In this document: positions 10,401 to 23,960 of the stretch, piece after piece
Numbering within the stretch: position 1 is the first letter of the stretch
Layout: each line of letters begins with the position of its first letter
Assembly: GCA_022747635.1 (NCBI GenBank)
Contig: JAKTNV010000010.1
Coordinates: forward strand, 48,295,958-48,359,957
Length of the DNA: 64,000 bases
Reading direction: 5' to 3'
DNA from: Hetaerina americana
Lineage: Eukaryota; Arthropoda; Insecta; Odonata; Calopterygidae
Notes under the pieces: generated by a model
What the model was told of the DNA's origin: nothing
The model's input: the letters and a program-made list of their open reading frames with translations, nothing else
Database searches by the model: none
Position numbers and translations under genes: made by a program

Positions 10401-13400
10401 TTTTCCGTGATATTTACCCAAAATCCCCCATCAGTTAGTTCCGGCACCCATTGGGATCTTTAGAGACCTTATCAAAGCAAGGAAATAAGGGCGAATTCTA
10501 TGGCTTCGACTCACGAAGAGGAATCTTGTGAAACTCCATGAGCGCATGCACCCAGGACACGGGTCGACCCCCGTGAAGAGGAACGTGTTAACGGGGAATT
10601 AGGGATTAAAAAAGAAACACTCACTGGAAATCGTGCAAATCACAGGGGAGATTATTATGTTCCGGTCCTGGCGTAACCTTGCGTAACTGAGTGCTCAGTG
10701 AGAAGGTTAAGAATGCAAACTGACACTATCCTTTGCCTAGCAAGAATTTACTGACCACTAATCCTTTGACTTCTACATTTAAAAAGATTGTATTTTCTCC
10801 ATTGTATGATCTTACGGTATTTAGGCAGCAAAAAAGTAGCTGGTGTCATAAATTATCTTTCACCCTTATTAATATTAATAATAGTTTTTACAATGTTTCG
10901 AAAATAATCAGGTCAGTATGATTTTGAAGGCGCAATATGTAATGGGAATCAATTAGGCTTCAAAATGGATCATTTCAAAAGAAGGGAAATAAAACTCTGC
11001 GGTCTTCTATGCAATAAGGAATTAATCGAAAGGAAATAGTCATTAAAATTACTAATGCATGAGGATACAAGAACGACAATATATATATGTCCCCAGATAA
11101 GAATTTTTCAACACTGTGAGAATGGTAAGTTACTAATCCTTTAAATATAATTAAAGAAAAAGGAAAGTTGAAAATTTTTAAAAATTCGTATGGTAACGTC
11201 AATTTTTTCATTTAGGAGATATTTTCAGTATGCGAGACGGAATTAATTCACCATGAAGGTTCATTTCTTTTTATTATCTATTTACTTGGTCTTCGTTATT
11301 GAAAAATGATTTATGTATCTATTATATATCATTATTAATTTAATTTCAATAATTTTGACAGCCATCTAAACGATTCTCCTTCTCTATATGAAGACGTTTA
11401 CTCGCGTTCTACGACGGAGAGAATACTCCTTCCACGAAACGATTTCTTTCACAGCAATCATAGCTTGTTTCGGTGCCCCCCATCGAGTTTTCCACTATTA
11501 TCCGTTATGTAAATTACCTTTGACTCTTTCTCCATAAGAGAAAGATTCAAAGGAATCATCTTTTCATCATTTTTATCTCCATATCTTCTATAAAACCTCG
11601 GGATTAAGCTAATCATCCACGTCAGTGTCTGTAGTACTCTTTTACTAATTTTATCTTACAATACTAGAGCTGCTGGTTTACTTTTACTCAGGAAAGTACC
11701 GCAAAGAAAAAACTGCTGGGCTTAGTCCTCATTAATGGCAAAAACTGCCAAAAAATATTTGTGATTTTATTTAAAGTTTGCTATCATCGTCAGTTTATTT
11801 TTCTCTGACCTTCGGCGAGACAATTTTGCCTTTATTTAATCTTATTAATGAATGTTTCCATCGATAACCGAAACAGTTTAAATTGAAATGAATATTTTGA
11901 TAAATTCAGAGGGAAGGAGGGCCTCAAGAATTTCTCTACATCCTGAGAAAAGTTTTCATTAACTGTATTTTCGTACCAAATTCAATAAGTATAGTTAAAT
12001 GTTTAAAGAAATCCCAGTTAGAGACTGGAAAAAGGCCAAATAGAGTTTTTACTAATACATTCGTAGAACGATATGATAGAATGTTAAATTGATATAATCA
12101 TATTATTAACTGAAAATAATAGTTATAACATAATAAATATGTATTTGAAGGTGGTTTATCGGTTAAAATCAGGCCCTGGATATTCCCGAAAAACTATTGT
12201 ATCTTTGCCTACGACCTTTTCGATACCCCTCTTATCACTTTCTCGGCTTCTAAGACCTAAGTTCGGGCGCTCACATAAAATCAACCATAATACTCCTGCT
12301 CATATTATTATTGCGCGTCTTAATTCTCAAAACCAATGGTGTTGCAGATTACAAATTTACTTCCAGTAAATATTATATTTTGCACTACTTTCATTAAATT
12401 TCCTTAGTCTCTTTTGTTTAGGTAATTAAAAGTACCATCACTATATTCTGCATTCCTCCTTACGCAATAAAGTTTCAGTTATTGCTATTGAATCATGCAC
12501 TTCCCTAATTATTAAATTATATTGATTAGTGTTTACTCTTAACTTAATAATTTAATTTCAGGGCTCTCACGACTATTTTTGCTGGGTGCGAAACTAAATA
12601 ACTGGTCATATACTTCGAACGCACTGCTGATTTTCTTATTTTGAGCATAAGAATTATGCGTGCATAAAAAAAATATGCACTCATTTTATGAAGGTTAAAC
12701 ATACGAATATCTAACTGGTTTAATTTACCCATCGCAGCCTTCCGTCAAATTATTACCTTCTACATCTGATATCTAAATTTCCTTCTTTCATTTCTCCAAA
12801 ACTTTTAATAAATTCGTCGGGAAATTATATATATGAACTACAAAGCTGGTAGCCATTTCATTTTTGTAATTGGAATTTTTGTTCCGCACCATCTAGTATC
12901 CCTAGGCGTAATTTAATCCCATACGTGTTTCATATTTGTACGAAACACATAGGCTGATATATTCTAATATATTTAATCTTCTTAATATACTTAATCTTCT
13001 ATTTTACATGAAATTCTACTATAAATTTTCCCCATTTTTTCCATCTCCGAAGACTTGATAAGTACATTTAGTGCTTCATCTGTAGTTCTGAATATTAAAT
13101 AAAAAATCATTTTCTCTTTTTTTCTACCTGAAAATACTTTAATCTCATTGTCGGTCATTGTCAAATCTCCAATCGCGCTCATTTATTCAAGCCTGTGCTC
13201 TCTTCATATAAATGCACTTCTATCCTCTTCTTCCATTCACCACTCTATTTTATCTCCGTATTTTATCATTTAATTTAATGTAATTATTTTCTCTAATAAA
13301 ATGTAATCATGTACGTTCTTATTTTCTCAATGCGTACGTATCTCAACAAATATCTTCTTAGGGCTATGATATCCTTAATATTCTCACATTAAACACTTTT

Positions 13401-13576
13401 GCTCTTCGGCAGTTATTGTCCTCCAATTTTTTAGGCCTTACCATCTTGTAATATTACTATTGCCTCCGCATACATGCAGGGCGAAGCATAATGCCCTACT
13501 TTTACGGGTGAATTGCATAACAATCAACCCAGGTGAGTGAAAACGTTTTTATTTCTGAAAACAAACTACATCAATG
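7446..13576. other. Long AT-rich gene-free stretch
   Basis: About 6 kb of AT-rich sequence with no recognisable coding domain, transposon end, RNA gene or long tandem repeat. There is a 6-bp hairpin (cacggg/cccgtg) at 10558-10575. The open frames here are under 80 codons, hydrophobic or low-complexity, and look random. It could be intron or intergenic DNA. Confidence 0.55.
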
Positions 13577-14645
13577 TCATTTTATTTCCATTAGGTTTTG
13601 AAATTTTTCATCCAGGTGACCTTGGTGAACGATGCACATATTGAGTCGTTCAAAAAAGTTTTTGAAAACTCTTTTCAGCATATCTTGCGATATGTTAGCC
13701 ATGACATCTATGATTGCCTCCTTTAGAGCTTCTTAGGTCCTAGGTCGAACTTTTTAAACCTCAGCTTTGAGATAGCCTAATAGAAAAAATCACATGGGCT
13801 CAAATCCGGGGAGTGAGGGGGCCATAAGACATACCCTCGTAAGGCTGTCGGGAAATTGTTCTTGCAGGATTTGGCGGGGACAACGGGTGGTATGAGCCAT
13901 CGCAACACCCTGTTGAAACCAAAAGGCTTCTGTGTCATATTCCTCACCATAATCTTCCATATTGCGGAGAAAAAAGTTCTCCAGTATCTCACTATAGCGC
14001 ATAGAGTTCACAGTAACAGTTGAACCTCGGGATTTAAAAAAGGGAGGCCCAATAATGCATATTGAGGACACAGCGCACCGAACTGTCTCTCTGAGGCTAT
14101 GAAGGGTCTTTGGTGAAACCAGTGAGAGTTATCAGTCTCCCAGTAACGAAACGTTTCCTTATATACTGAGCCGAAGAGGCATAAATGTGCTTCATCGCTA
14201 GATCACAGAAAATTGTCGGGTTGTACAGAGTTTATGATTGCATTGTAAGCATCTGTACGTTTCAGCCAGTCTTTTAAACTCAATTCTTTAACAACCATCA
14301 TCTTGTAGGGATGTAAGTGAAGTCCAGAGTGTAAAATTTGCCTTACCATATTGGGCGATATTCCAAGAGCAGCAGCATGTTTCCGCGCAGAGCGAAATGG
14401 AGACTCTTCAATGGATGCTCTCACAGCTAAGATGTTTTCAGGTGTTCGCACTCTTTTAGGTCGCCCAGATTGTTCTCTAGGAAAGCAGATCCTGTCGTCC
14501 GTACACCAGTATTCATTTCGTAATGGCTTTAGTATCAGGAACCCTTGTCATGACGAGTTAAACCAGACCACCAACGAAAAAGTCCTCTGCGTCGCCAACA
14601 CACTACCATTGTTATTAAAGAACATGTCTACGACAAACTCTTGAC
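13577..14645 (-). pseudogene. Tc1/mariner-superfamily transposase, dead copy
   Basis: Reading the minus strand from about 14645, several frames join a familiar insect transposase order. First come degraded N-terminal pieces (NNNGSVLATQRTF). Then GRPKRVRTPENILAVRASIE and a block including ARKHAAALGISPNMVRQILH (helix-turn-helix, 14203-14476), the first acidic motif SSDEAHL, GSTVTVNSMRYSEILENFF, WFQQ (13790-14071), the third motif HSPDLSPCDFF, and a C-terminal DMLKRVFKNFFERLNMCI ending in a TGA at 13577-13579. The family makes cut-and-paste transposases of about 350 residues. Here at least three frameshifts and stops break it, and the second catalytic Asp (normally in WFQQDGA) is lost (WFQQGVA). 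I could not find convincing terminal repeats, so the element edges are open. Confidence 0.85.
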
Positions 14646-15365
14646 CCTAATCAGACCGTTGCATGTTTACTACTAAAAAAAGCGTTGTTTTTTTCCAGCC
14701 AACACCACTACTCTCTCCGCTAATTTACCTGCGCGATCTTCAGTGATTTTTTTTTAAACTAGGGACTCCATTCTACTTTACCCTGTATTTATCAACAGAT
14801 TTTCGGCACCTTAATTCGCTCTTCAGTATTACCAGAAATGAACTCTCTTCCCCAGTATTGAAAAACGCTGTGGCTGTCGTCAAATTAATCCCGAAAGTTG
14901 TCATTTTTCAGAAAATTTAACGTATTTTCCTTTATTTCTCTAACACCTGTTTGAATTTTTTTTCAATTCCTCTGCGCTTAGTCAATTCAAAATTTCTTTA
15001 TGCATTCTCATTTTAACTGTTGAAATCTTCTTCCATTCCTTTTCTCTAGCTGCTGTCGCTTCGGCTTTGCAAGGGGTTCAAACGACAGCTATTGCGAAGG
15101 CTTTGGCCCCCCACCCTGCCTGCACGAGACTCCCCAACAGAACTAATACTAATGCTCTAGAGTTCAAAACTCTTGTTTTCGAGAAAGAGTGTCTTCACAT
15201 GTATGTTTTTATCGCGACACCATTACTTAAATGGCTCCACCAAGAAGATCAGTCGCCTTTGAATCACCTCACTGAAATAGTGAATCTTTCATACGAGGTA
15301 CGTTCAAGTTCTAAGAACTCATAATTTTTTTGGCAAAATAATTGACCAGGAAATTGGCACTTTTA
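14646..15365. other. No gene seen; outer part may belong to the transposon
   Basis: The first part probably contains the 5' end of the transposase element at 13577-14645, but no terminal repeat could be matched. The 85-codon frame at 15067-15324 shows no domain. Confidence 0.45.
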
Positions 15366-15480
15366 CTGCTTCTCATCAATCTCCCAGCAGACGCACATCA
15401 TTTTTACGTCGTCGATGGCCGTTTCTATGGATCCCTTTTGCCCATCATTAGACGTTCTGCCTTCTGTGAACTTTTGCACC
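15366..15480 (-). pseudogene. Possible mariner transposase linker fragment
   Basis: The minus strand reads KFTEGRTSNDGQKGS then IETAIDDVKMMCV. This resembles the stretch FxEGRTSxxDxxRSGRPSTAIDD that follows the DNA-binding domain in many mariner transposases. Only about 38 residues can be matched and both neighbours are unclear, so chance similarity is possible. Confidence 0.28.
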
Positions 15481-16375
15481 TAGGAACGCACATTTTTCAC
15501 CATAACACTGACACCGCATATTTCACTCAATTGGCAATGAACTTCGATGGGTATTAAGTCATGTTTGTGATGTAAAGGGACTATCCCGTTGTTCCTACAT
15601 GTATGTCGTGTATTCATGAAGAGTTGTAACGCAAATTTGAGCCCTGCAACATTTTTCTGTTTACTCCCAGCCTAGAAAAAAATGAGTGACCTCGTAGAGC
15701 TTTCACTCACCCCGTATGCCTCCTATCTACCCTTCCATGCATTTGCCATGGATGAACCCACTAGAAGCATCATCTTTGCTTCCTCCACTGCAACTCAAGG
15801 GGTCATTGGAACTCGCAAGCATTTCCCGCGCGCGAATGATATCGTCTACGGTGGAGTGCGAGGACATAAATGCAGTTATGCCATTCGAGAAATCTCCGGA
15901 AATTTAAATTCTACGAAAACCGATATGCATTCCGAATCTGGGCAAATTAGACAGATTTTTTCGCACTGCTAAATAAAGCTAATTAATGACAATTTGTATA
16001 ATATCACCCTTTTAAGCAAAACTGAGCGCACTCAGGGAACTTGGTAATCAGTACATTCAAACAATCATTTCATAAATGTTAGTCACGATAAATGGATAAA
16101 ATTTTTCACCTTATGAATTTTAGAGCTACGGAATTCATTATTGCCATAGATCTCTGTGGTGTATTCACTTGCATTTTGGCCTAATTTATTTCATTTACGG
16201 CCTTGAGAATGTTAAAGAGCCACTCGTTAAAACTAATTCTCCGAATGGGTAAAATAAAAATGTCGCAAAGCCCAAATCTGATTCAGATCTTCTCTTCCTT
16301 TACTAATTCACTCCATTTCTGACGTCGTTTTCCTCCATCTTGAGTCATCGTGGGCAGCAAGGCTAGAGCCACACA
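15481..16375. other. No gene seen
   Basis: The frame at 15682-15972 (96 codons) is open but has no recognisable domain or signal sequence. Local CpG content is slightly raised near 15800-15900. Confidence 0.45.
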
Positions 16376-16840
16376 TTGCGAAGAATGAAAGCGATGAATA
16401 CGTTGCGGAGATCCAGCCGATCGTCTCCCCATCGAGCGCGGATCGGCGGGAGGGAGTGGCGGAGGGCCGGTGTGAGGGAGGAGGGTGACGGGGGAAAGAT
16501 GCCGACAGAGGTGGGGCAGCGATGCAAGGCGGGCGGGGTAAGTTTGGGGAGAGGAAAGAATTTTCAGTGGGTTGGACTTGAGATATTATAAAATAATTAA
16601 AGGGCGGAGATGAGTGTGGTATGTGAGGAGTGAGTGGAGGGGAGGGTAGAAGGAGGGGTGGAAAGAAGTTTGGTGGCCTCCTTGATAGATGAGGAGGAGT
16701 GGGGCAAGGGCGGGGAGGTTTCGAAGCAGGAGGACTGATTGTAGAGGAGAACGGAAAGAGGAAATGGTGGGATGGGCGGCGGGAGGAAGACGGGGAGGAA
16801 TCTGCGAGTAAATTTTGACGGATCCCCGCGAATGCTTGAC
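16376..16840. other. GC- and purine-rich island
   Basis: CpG- and G-rich block (cgatcgtctccccatcgagcg near 16417, then long G/A-rich plus strand to about 16800). A 229-codon minus-strand frame spans 16308-16997, but it is Pro/Ser low-complexity forced by the base bias, not a protein family I know. It could be a promoter or 5' UTR, as with the islands at 2230-3700 and 26041-26880. Confidence 0.35.
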
Positions 16841-19824
16841 CACTCACTCGTTCATGAGAAAGAAGATATTTTCTCGCTGCTCCTCCTCTCGTCTTGGGAC
16901 GTCTCACCTTCAAAAATGAAGGAATCGAAGTTAACTCCGACACGAAATGATTCTCTCCCAGTGCCATAATAGAGCAGAGGTGGGTGAGATGACACATTCA
17001 TTTATATTAAGTGAAATAGACCGCAGAACCAATCACTTCAAGGAATCATTTCATCCCTCACACAGTTGGGGACAACACCATTGGATACATAATTTTTAAC
17101 GAATCAGTCAAATCAGTAAAGCTTATATATTTGCATGAAGTGCCCTACTTATTCTGAAACAAAAAAATATATTAATAGAAGTAATGTTTGAGAGAAGGTT
17201 AGTTTAAAGATTAAAAGAAATAAAGGGACCTCATTAAGTTCAGTTTTTCACGCCCAGAATTCCAGTGTCATGAAGTTTAATATTTTTTCTAATAATAAAC
17301 AAAAGCATAAAAAATCATATTAAAGTTTCATACTTGTTTGAAGTTCTCATGGACGTTAATCATTTGTTCGTTATCTCTTCTAAGTTTCTTAGCGATAGTT
17401 AAGCGAGGTCTCATATTCACTGTACATCTTCGTTCACGGAAGCGAGCAGACAGTCAATCGGAGGTAGATTTTATGATCTGATTAAGTATAAAAAAGTATA
17501 TGTAGGCAGTGAATAAGACACGTGAAGTAATTTTCGATTGGGTTCAAAGAGAGGGAGGATGTGGGGATGTACGTTTGGAGTTTCTGGGTCATTCCTTTCT
17601 TTTATTTAGTAATAATTTTTTTTTAATAATAAAATATATATATATATTAATTTATACATTTTTGATAAAAATTAAGAATTTTTGGGGTAAAAGAACTTTA
17701 TTTATTTCTAAAGTTTTGAGTTTGGATCAAAAATTTTAATTTTTCCTACATACGTCCACTTTATTGAATAGAGGGAAAATTTTAAAGGACAAAGTGAGTA
17801 TCTCTATGTAAAATCTTGGTCATGCAAACCGCAAGAGAAAGAAATAATCTTATGAAGGATTATCCGGCGAACAGATTTAGTTAAAAATTGGTATGAGCAA
17901 AAAATACTACAAAGATATACAAATAACGCCATTTGAAATTTAATGTACCCAATAGTTTTCTCATAAAAGACCTTTAATTGATAAAATTTTCGAAAGTTAG
18001 GTTTTAGACTACTAGTATATTTTCCTTGGAGTGTCAAAATTACAATTTGTGTTGCTAAATAATTATAGTTTTGTATGATTCTCCAGTAACTGTTTGGTGG
18101 AAGAAGAGACTATCTAGTTTAAATATCGTCCAAATTAAAAGTTCTAACATAATTATTATAAATGTGCAGAGGCATATTTCAAGAGGTGAGAAAAAAATTA
18201 AAAGCTGCGAAGTCGGAAGCCTCTTTAAGCAAGTCATGATGGAATGGAAGATGATATTATTTTTATGTATGGAGCATATTGCTCTTGAAGGGTGTACACT
18301 CGGCCAACGAACCCAAATATTTTGGCTCTATTTTCTTGCTGATTATTTTCTTACTAGATAATTCTTCCAAAGTCTTCCCAAGTCTAAGACTTGGTATAGA
18401 ACACTCCCATCGTTTTTGTGGAAACTACTATTTACATGTATGTTAATCGGTCATGACGGCGAATCCAACGCAGACGAACAAATTGATATAACTCGTACTG
18501 ATACTAAATTAAAAATTATTCTTTTTTCCGCGTTCAAGATGCTTTATTTGCAAATGAATTATTGGTGCAATTTAGTCCAAATGAGCATAGAGACTTTGGC
18601 ACACAGAGTTACGTTTCAGGCCGAAGAACTCGAGGGAATATGTATCAGTGAATTGAAAGAAACAGCAAAAACGTTATGTAGACTGGACGGAGGAGGGTTA
18701 GGGTAGCAAAAGGTGAATCAGAATAAATTCCAACAAGAAGGAACATGTTTGCCCGTAACTTCCTTCATCTTTAACGCATGCATGAGAGGAATAGAAAATG
18801 AGGTAAAGGAATTCCGAGTTGACGGTGGGCGGTGAGTTGATTAAGTCATTGAGCATCCAATGATGAAGATTTAACAATTCAGTCCACCGAAGGATTAAAT
18901 TGTTCGTAAAGATATCAAATGAGAATGGATGTAGCATATGGAACAATGCCAATAATTAAAAATTTGAAACAGGTGTTATTCGCAATAGCAAAAAAATTAG
19001 GAGTTCGAAAAGTATATTTGATAAAGTGTTTTGAGGAAGGTTAGCAACTAGGGGGTAGCATTCTCCTAATTATGCACGAGAACATCAAAAAAGAGTGTAG
19101 GATGGTTTATTTCACAAAAGGACCCACAATTCCACGAAATATTCATTTATAAGGAGGATTTTTCAGTTAAAGTTAATCCAGCTAGCTGGATAAAACACTA
19201 TAAGTGGTCATAATTCATCAATAGCATGCTTTCTCCGGACAAAAGTCAGCGAAATTCATTTTTTTACGATTGGGAGTAGACACGTCGAAGAAATGTTAAA
19301 TACGCTCGATGGCAATGCGAAGATAATCTAAGATAACAAATGCTGTTCAGTAGAACAGAGTATAGAAATGGCTTTATAATTACACATTTAATGAAATATT
19401 ACTTGAGTAGAGTGTAAGAAAGCTTTTTAAAGCTGTGATAGAAAATAAAACCCTTTGCAAGCTGTGATAAAATTATTCTCTCCAGTTGATCCGTTGAATT
19501 TCATTATCTGTGGATTAAAAGAAGCCAGAAACATTATTTTTTCTTGTTCCTCCACGAGTGGGATGTTTGCACTTAATGTTAGAGATCCCACCTACCCTCT
19601 GAAGTGGCACCATTCATTGAGAAACTTTAGGTATATCTAGATGCTTGCTTATTATTAAACCATGGCTGAAAATATTATGATGTACGTAGAGAGTTTATAT
19701 TTTTATTGTTTATTTTTTTGACCCACTTACATTAGGTAATTCATTCATTGAAATTTGTAAACAAGGGTAAAAGCTAGATCTGCCGCGGAATGTATTTGCC
19801 TTAAATAGTATGAGAACAGAATAA
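16841..19824. other. AT-rich stretch, no gene seen
   Basis: Only a short (TA) run near 17633-17649. Open frames up to 96 codons without recognisable domains. Confidence 0.55.
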
Positions 19825-20105
19825 GAGGATAGTGCGGTGGCTAACGTACTGGCTACCCACCTAGAGGGTCCGGGTTTGAAGCCTGGCGATGACAGATATT
19901 TTCCATTTGTATCCCGATCCTTACTTGAGGTGTTTTGTGGAGAACACTTTGAGTGAGTACGACGTCCGTCGGATGGGACATAAAACTGCGGACCCCTTAC
20001 CGACGCCGGGTTTCTCTTCAACCTTCCTTTATCCATTCCTAATGGCGCTAATGTCCTTAGCTGTCGTTCACCTCCCGAATAAAAACTACCACCAAAAAGA
20101 GCAGA
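19825..20105 (+). mobile_element. SINE family S3
   Basis: Begins with a tRNA-like head (agtgcggtggctaacgtact as A box region, gtccgggtttgaagcctgg as B box region). It continues with a body containing gacgtccgtcggatgggaca and gcggaccccttaccgacgcc, and ends near cgaataaaaactaccacc. A GATGGGAC(G/A)T-type block followed by a CGGNCCC block is common in arthropod tRNA-derived SINEs. The copy looks complete but moderately decayed. Confidence 0.7.
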
Positions 20106-22689
20106 ATAAATTCTGTCATTAGAAATTCACTCGTATTTACATTTCAAATAATTATTTCAAAAGCCTGCACCTGAAGTAAAATTATTATTGACGAATAATA
20201 CCATTCAATGGAGCTTTGAATATGGTGATACAGTTTAGTCTAAGATGCTTTAAATATATTGTTAAACTTATTTGTTTTGCGGATGCTTTAAGTTTTTCGA
20301 GTATCCATTAGAATCCCAATAGCCGTTTACTTGTCATCAGAGTATCCCGGTGCCAAACCAAGGCGCACTTGCTAGTGGCGGACTATAAATGGAATTTAGA
20401 ATTTGGTGGTCGCAATACCAACTTGAATTAGTTATCATGTATTCAAAGGCGCAATTATGTTATATTAAAATGCAAAAAGTGAAACATTTAGGGCTTTATT
20501 TCGTATACCTATTATGATAAGGGGATAATATCGGTAGATTTTTAGAGATTTAGATCCGAAACCATGGATTCGCTGGAATTCATTCAGCGGCCTCGATTGC
20601 CAAGTAGCATAAGATTCTACTTTATTATTTTGCATTATAATTGGACAATAGTGTTTTCGGTTGTCTCTTAAACAGACATTTGCATGCTATGCTTTATGCT
20701 TAGATATTATATTTTATAAAGGAATGTTATATTGTGTACTTAATTCTTACAATCGTTAACCTTACATTTTGAACTGTTTCGACTTGACCGAACTTCTGAA
20801 GAATCATTCAAGGAGTATCCTGATACAAACGGGTACCCCTTTTAATGCAGTTAGGCCTGTTGTAATTGTATCAATAGGCTTAATTGTAACTGTGCCAATA
20901 CCCACATTCCTTCGGGTTGCTTAAACATCATTTGCGCCTTTGGTCATTAAAGTGCAATGCTGCCAACTCAACGGATCCTGAAGACAGTGATAACTTATTA
21001 CAAATATTTCAACGATGACGTTTAACCATATCTAACTCCTCACTACTTCCATGAGTTTGTAAATAATTTAAACTCGATCAGTAAACCTTACGCAGCATGT
21101 ATTCACGCGAATAAGAGACTATCTTGTGCCATAGAACTATTGCTTTGGGCTGAATTCTGACGTCGTTTCTGTCATTTTAATGCGTCTTTCACTTTCCATT
21201 GCCATACTATATGTGTTCTTTATCATTTAGTCAGCAGTGAAAGTAGTGGATACGATAAATTGCGAAATTGACCTATATGGTTTAAGCCGGTTACATTCAA
21301 TCAATATTTGTATCGATTTATTTCAGCTTATTTTTCTTAATTATACATTACACAACGAAGAAGTTGTCCTTGAGTCTCGTGAATAAGGCAGGTGTTATTC
21401 ATTTGCAATTCATAAAATTGCAGTCCTTATGAATATTTTCAGACACTAAGACAGTGTAACTCCCCAAGTAAAAGCTAAAAAAGTTATGGAGACTTGATCG
21501 AATTAAAAAAAACTGTAATTTTTCTTAAATTGGCCATCATAAGCAATATTCACTGGAGCTTTAGGTGGCCGAATAAAACTATCACTTGATATTCTACCCA
21601 CACGATAAAGCTCGCGGGCGTATAAAAACTGTTTGGTTTGGGATTAAGTAAATGGATCCCTCGGGGTAGGAGACCACTTGGGGAGAAGTGAAGCTATGTC
21701 TTGAGGAATGGACCAGCAGGTCGCAAATTTGCGCTTGGAAATTTATCTCATAAATTGTTTGAACAATGACCTGTTTGGAGAGAGACAGTTTATCGCGTTC
21801 AACAGCATAAAACTCTTTTATCGTTAGCTGTTCATCCAATCTTGGATAACCTTAAAAAATTGCTCATTCTGAAAGCCCAACAGATAAAAATGAAAGTATT
21901 CAAAGTTAGAAAAACCATGCAGGTTGAAAGAAACAACACATTTAAATATTTGAATTTGCAGAGAATCTTATGGAGCAGTCCACTGTAATTACAAATTAAA
22001 ATAAACGACTGGCAAATACTCACCAATAAAAACATTCTTTTTTCGCGATATGCAACAAAATAATTAGTAAGTGTCAAAGGCTCTAGCAAATTCCTTAAAG
22101 TCAAAGAGTCCCTCGAGAGGCTCTAATTATCTTAATAATCGCCATGGTAGAAGAAATTTTTAAGGGGAGGAGGTCACTGCGGATTGTAAGGCATCACGAT
22201 GCACCTAAAATACCCACATTGTGAGATATCGTTATCAGTTTCCTATCCGTTCTATTCTCTGCAATCTATCTCACAGAAACATAGCTTTACATGCAAATAT
22301 GTTTGGCAATTTGAATTTTTCCACCCTTCCAAGCGCTTTTTGGGAAGGGGATTCCATTTAGTTTGAAGTGCATTCACTGTGTTCTCCACATAAATAATAC
22401 CCACTAGTCTTTTTTTAGCATCATATTTCTCTTATAATTGAGCGTCGTATTTTTAATCTGGACAAAAATGGAATTCTACTTGTGGTAGCAGAAGTAAGGA
22501 AGGTAATGAAAATTTGAAGTGACGTGAATTGAAAGTTATATAGAAACAGGGGAATGTCGAAAGAAGTGATAAAAGGGATCATCTTGGATAATCAGGAAAA
22601 AGGGAGGCAGAGAGTAGACATTTTAGATCGCACAAATGGTTATGGAAAGTGTAATGAAATAAAGAAGAAAAAAGGAACATTGTAATACA
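20106..22689. other. AT-rich stretch, no gene seen
   Basis: No recognised repeat, RNA gene or coding domain. Minus-strand frames at 21594-22104 are short and featureless. Confidence 0.55.
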
Positions 22690-23960
22690 ATAGTTTATTT
22701 TATTTTATTTATATATATCTTGCAAACCACAGCCAGGGTGTGTGGCAGGGGGTGAGTACAAAACAGAATAGTTTTACCCGGGCATGACCCTACCGCGATC
22801 GAACAAAGTTATTATGCTCCCCTATCGTTCGTGCAACAAATGGTATCTTAAATATATCTATTCTACAATTGATCTCTCTAATTTTGTTAGCATGATCTCT
22901 CCAACGGTAATACGATGGGGGTAATAATACTATTTCGACATCAATGCTGAAGAGACCTCCTTCCAATTTATGCAAGAGCTTCAATCTGTAATTTAACCTT
23001 CGCTCCGTGAGTGATTCCCAGGCTAGCTGCTATATTATTTTGCTTGCGCTACTAAGTTTATCATAACAGCGTTTTACACATCTAGGTCCTCTACGCTGCA
23101 CGTGATCCAATTCGGCAATCAATCCAACTTCGTGAGGATCCCATATACTTGTAGCATATTCTAACGGAGGCCTAACCAACGACATACGTATAATATTTCT
23201 CTTCGACATTTTAAACACATGTAGTTAATACTTATCTAGTAGATCCTAAAGTTTTGTTAGCTTGTTCACATATTTCCCGTAAGTATTTCACCCCGGATAC
23301 ATCGTCAGTGAGGGTAACGCCCAGGTATTTAACTGAGTCTACACATTACATTTCAGTGTACCCAATGCAGTAGGCGCTAAGGAGGGAATTGCTCTTCTTC
23401 CAAAAATGTATGACTACGCAAATTTTCAAGTTTAATTCTAATTTCCAAGTGTTGCATCAGCATTGTATAGCATTTAGGACATCTGTCAAAGCTGCTCCGT
23501 CCTCAGGATATCGGACATCACGGTAAACCACTCCATCGTCGGCAAATAAACGTATCTTACTAGTTACTACGGATTTAATGCCGTTAACGTTAAGTTGTAA
23601 TAAAAGAGTTCCGACGACACATCCCTGGGGAACACCTGTAGTAAATTCTACTGAATTTGAGTGAACTCCATCTATCACCACTCTTTGAACCCGACCATGC
23701 AAAAAGTCTTTAATTCAACCGCGGATATTTTTATCGATCCCATATACTCCTAGCTTTGCGAGTATTTCACAATAAGGTACTTTGTTGAAGGCTTTCTTAA
23801 AATTTAGAAAACTCCAGTCCACTGGAACATTCCTCTTTCCCAAAATTAGAATATCATAAACAAAAAGCCCAAGTTGTGTCTCGCATGATCTACCTTGTCA
23901 ATGTTTAATGATGCTCAATGACTCTCCAAAATTTGCCGTTAATTGATAGAGTGCCTGTTA
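22690..23960 (-). pseudogene. LINE-A reverse transcriptase, 5'-truncated dead copy (A1)
   Basis: Minus-strand reading gives the C-terminal two thirds of a Jockey/CR1-type reverse transcriptase: FLNFKKAFNKVPY (motif A region), RVQRVVIDGV, TTGVPQGCVVGTLL, KIRLFADDGVVYRD (the catalytic F-A-D-D box is intact), then SLVRPPLEYATSIWDPHEVG, AELDHVQRRGPRCVK, SLTERRLNYRLKLLHKLEGG and an ARTIGEHNNF end. The 3' end (ccctgccacacaccctgg in minus sense) lies near 22740. Stops and frameshifts split it into at least four frames. Two lesions, a stop after GSTR and one after ASKII, are shared with the copy at 30190-31450. Such proteins copy LINE RNA into the genome by target-primed reverse transcription. Confidence 0.88.

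Noticed and set aside
13486..14790. Terminal inverted repeats for the transposase at 13577-14645
   Set aside because: cgggtgaattgcat near 13516 and acagggtaaagtagaatgg (minus sense) near 14784 look slightly alike but do not align well enough to call ends.
16308..16997. 229-codon minus-strand open frame
   Set aside because: It overlaps a purine-rich island; the product is Pro/Ser/His-rich low complexity with no domain, and an open frame is expected there from base bias.
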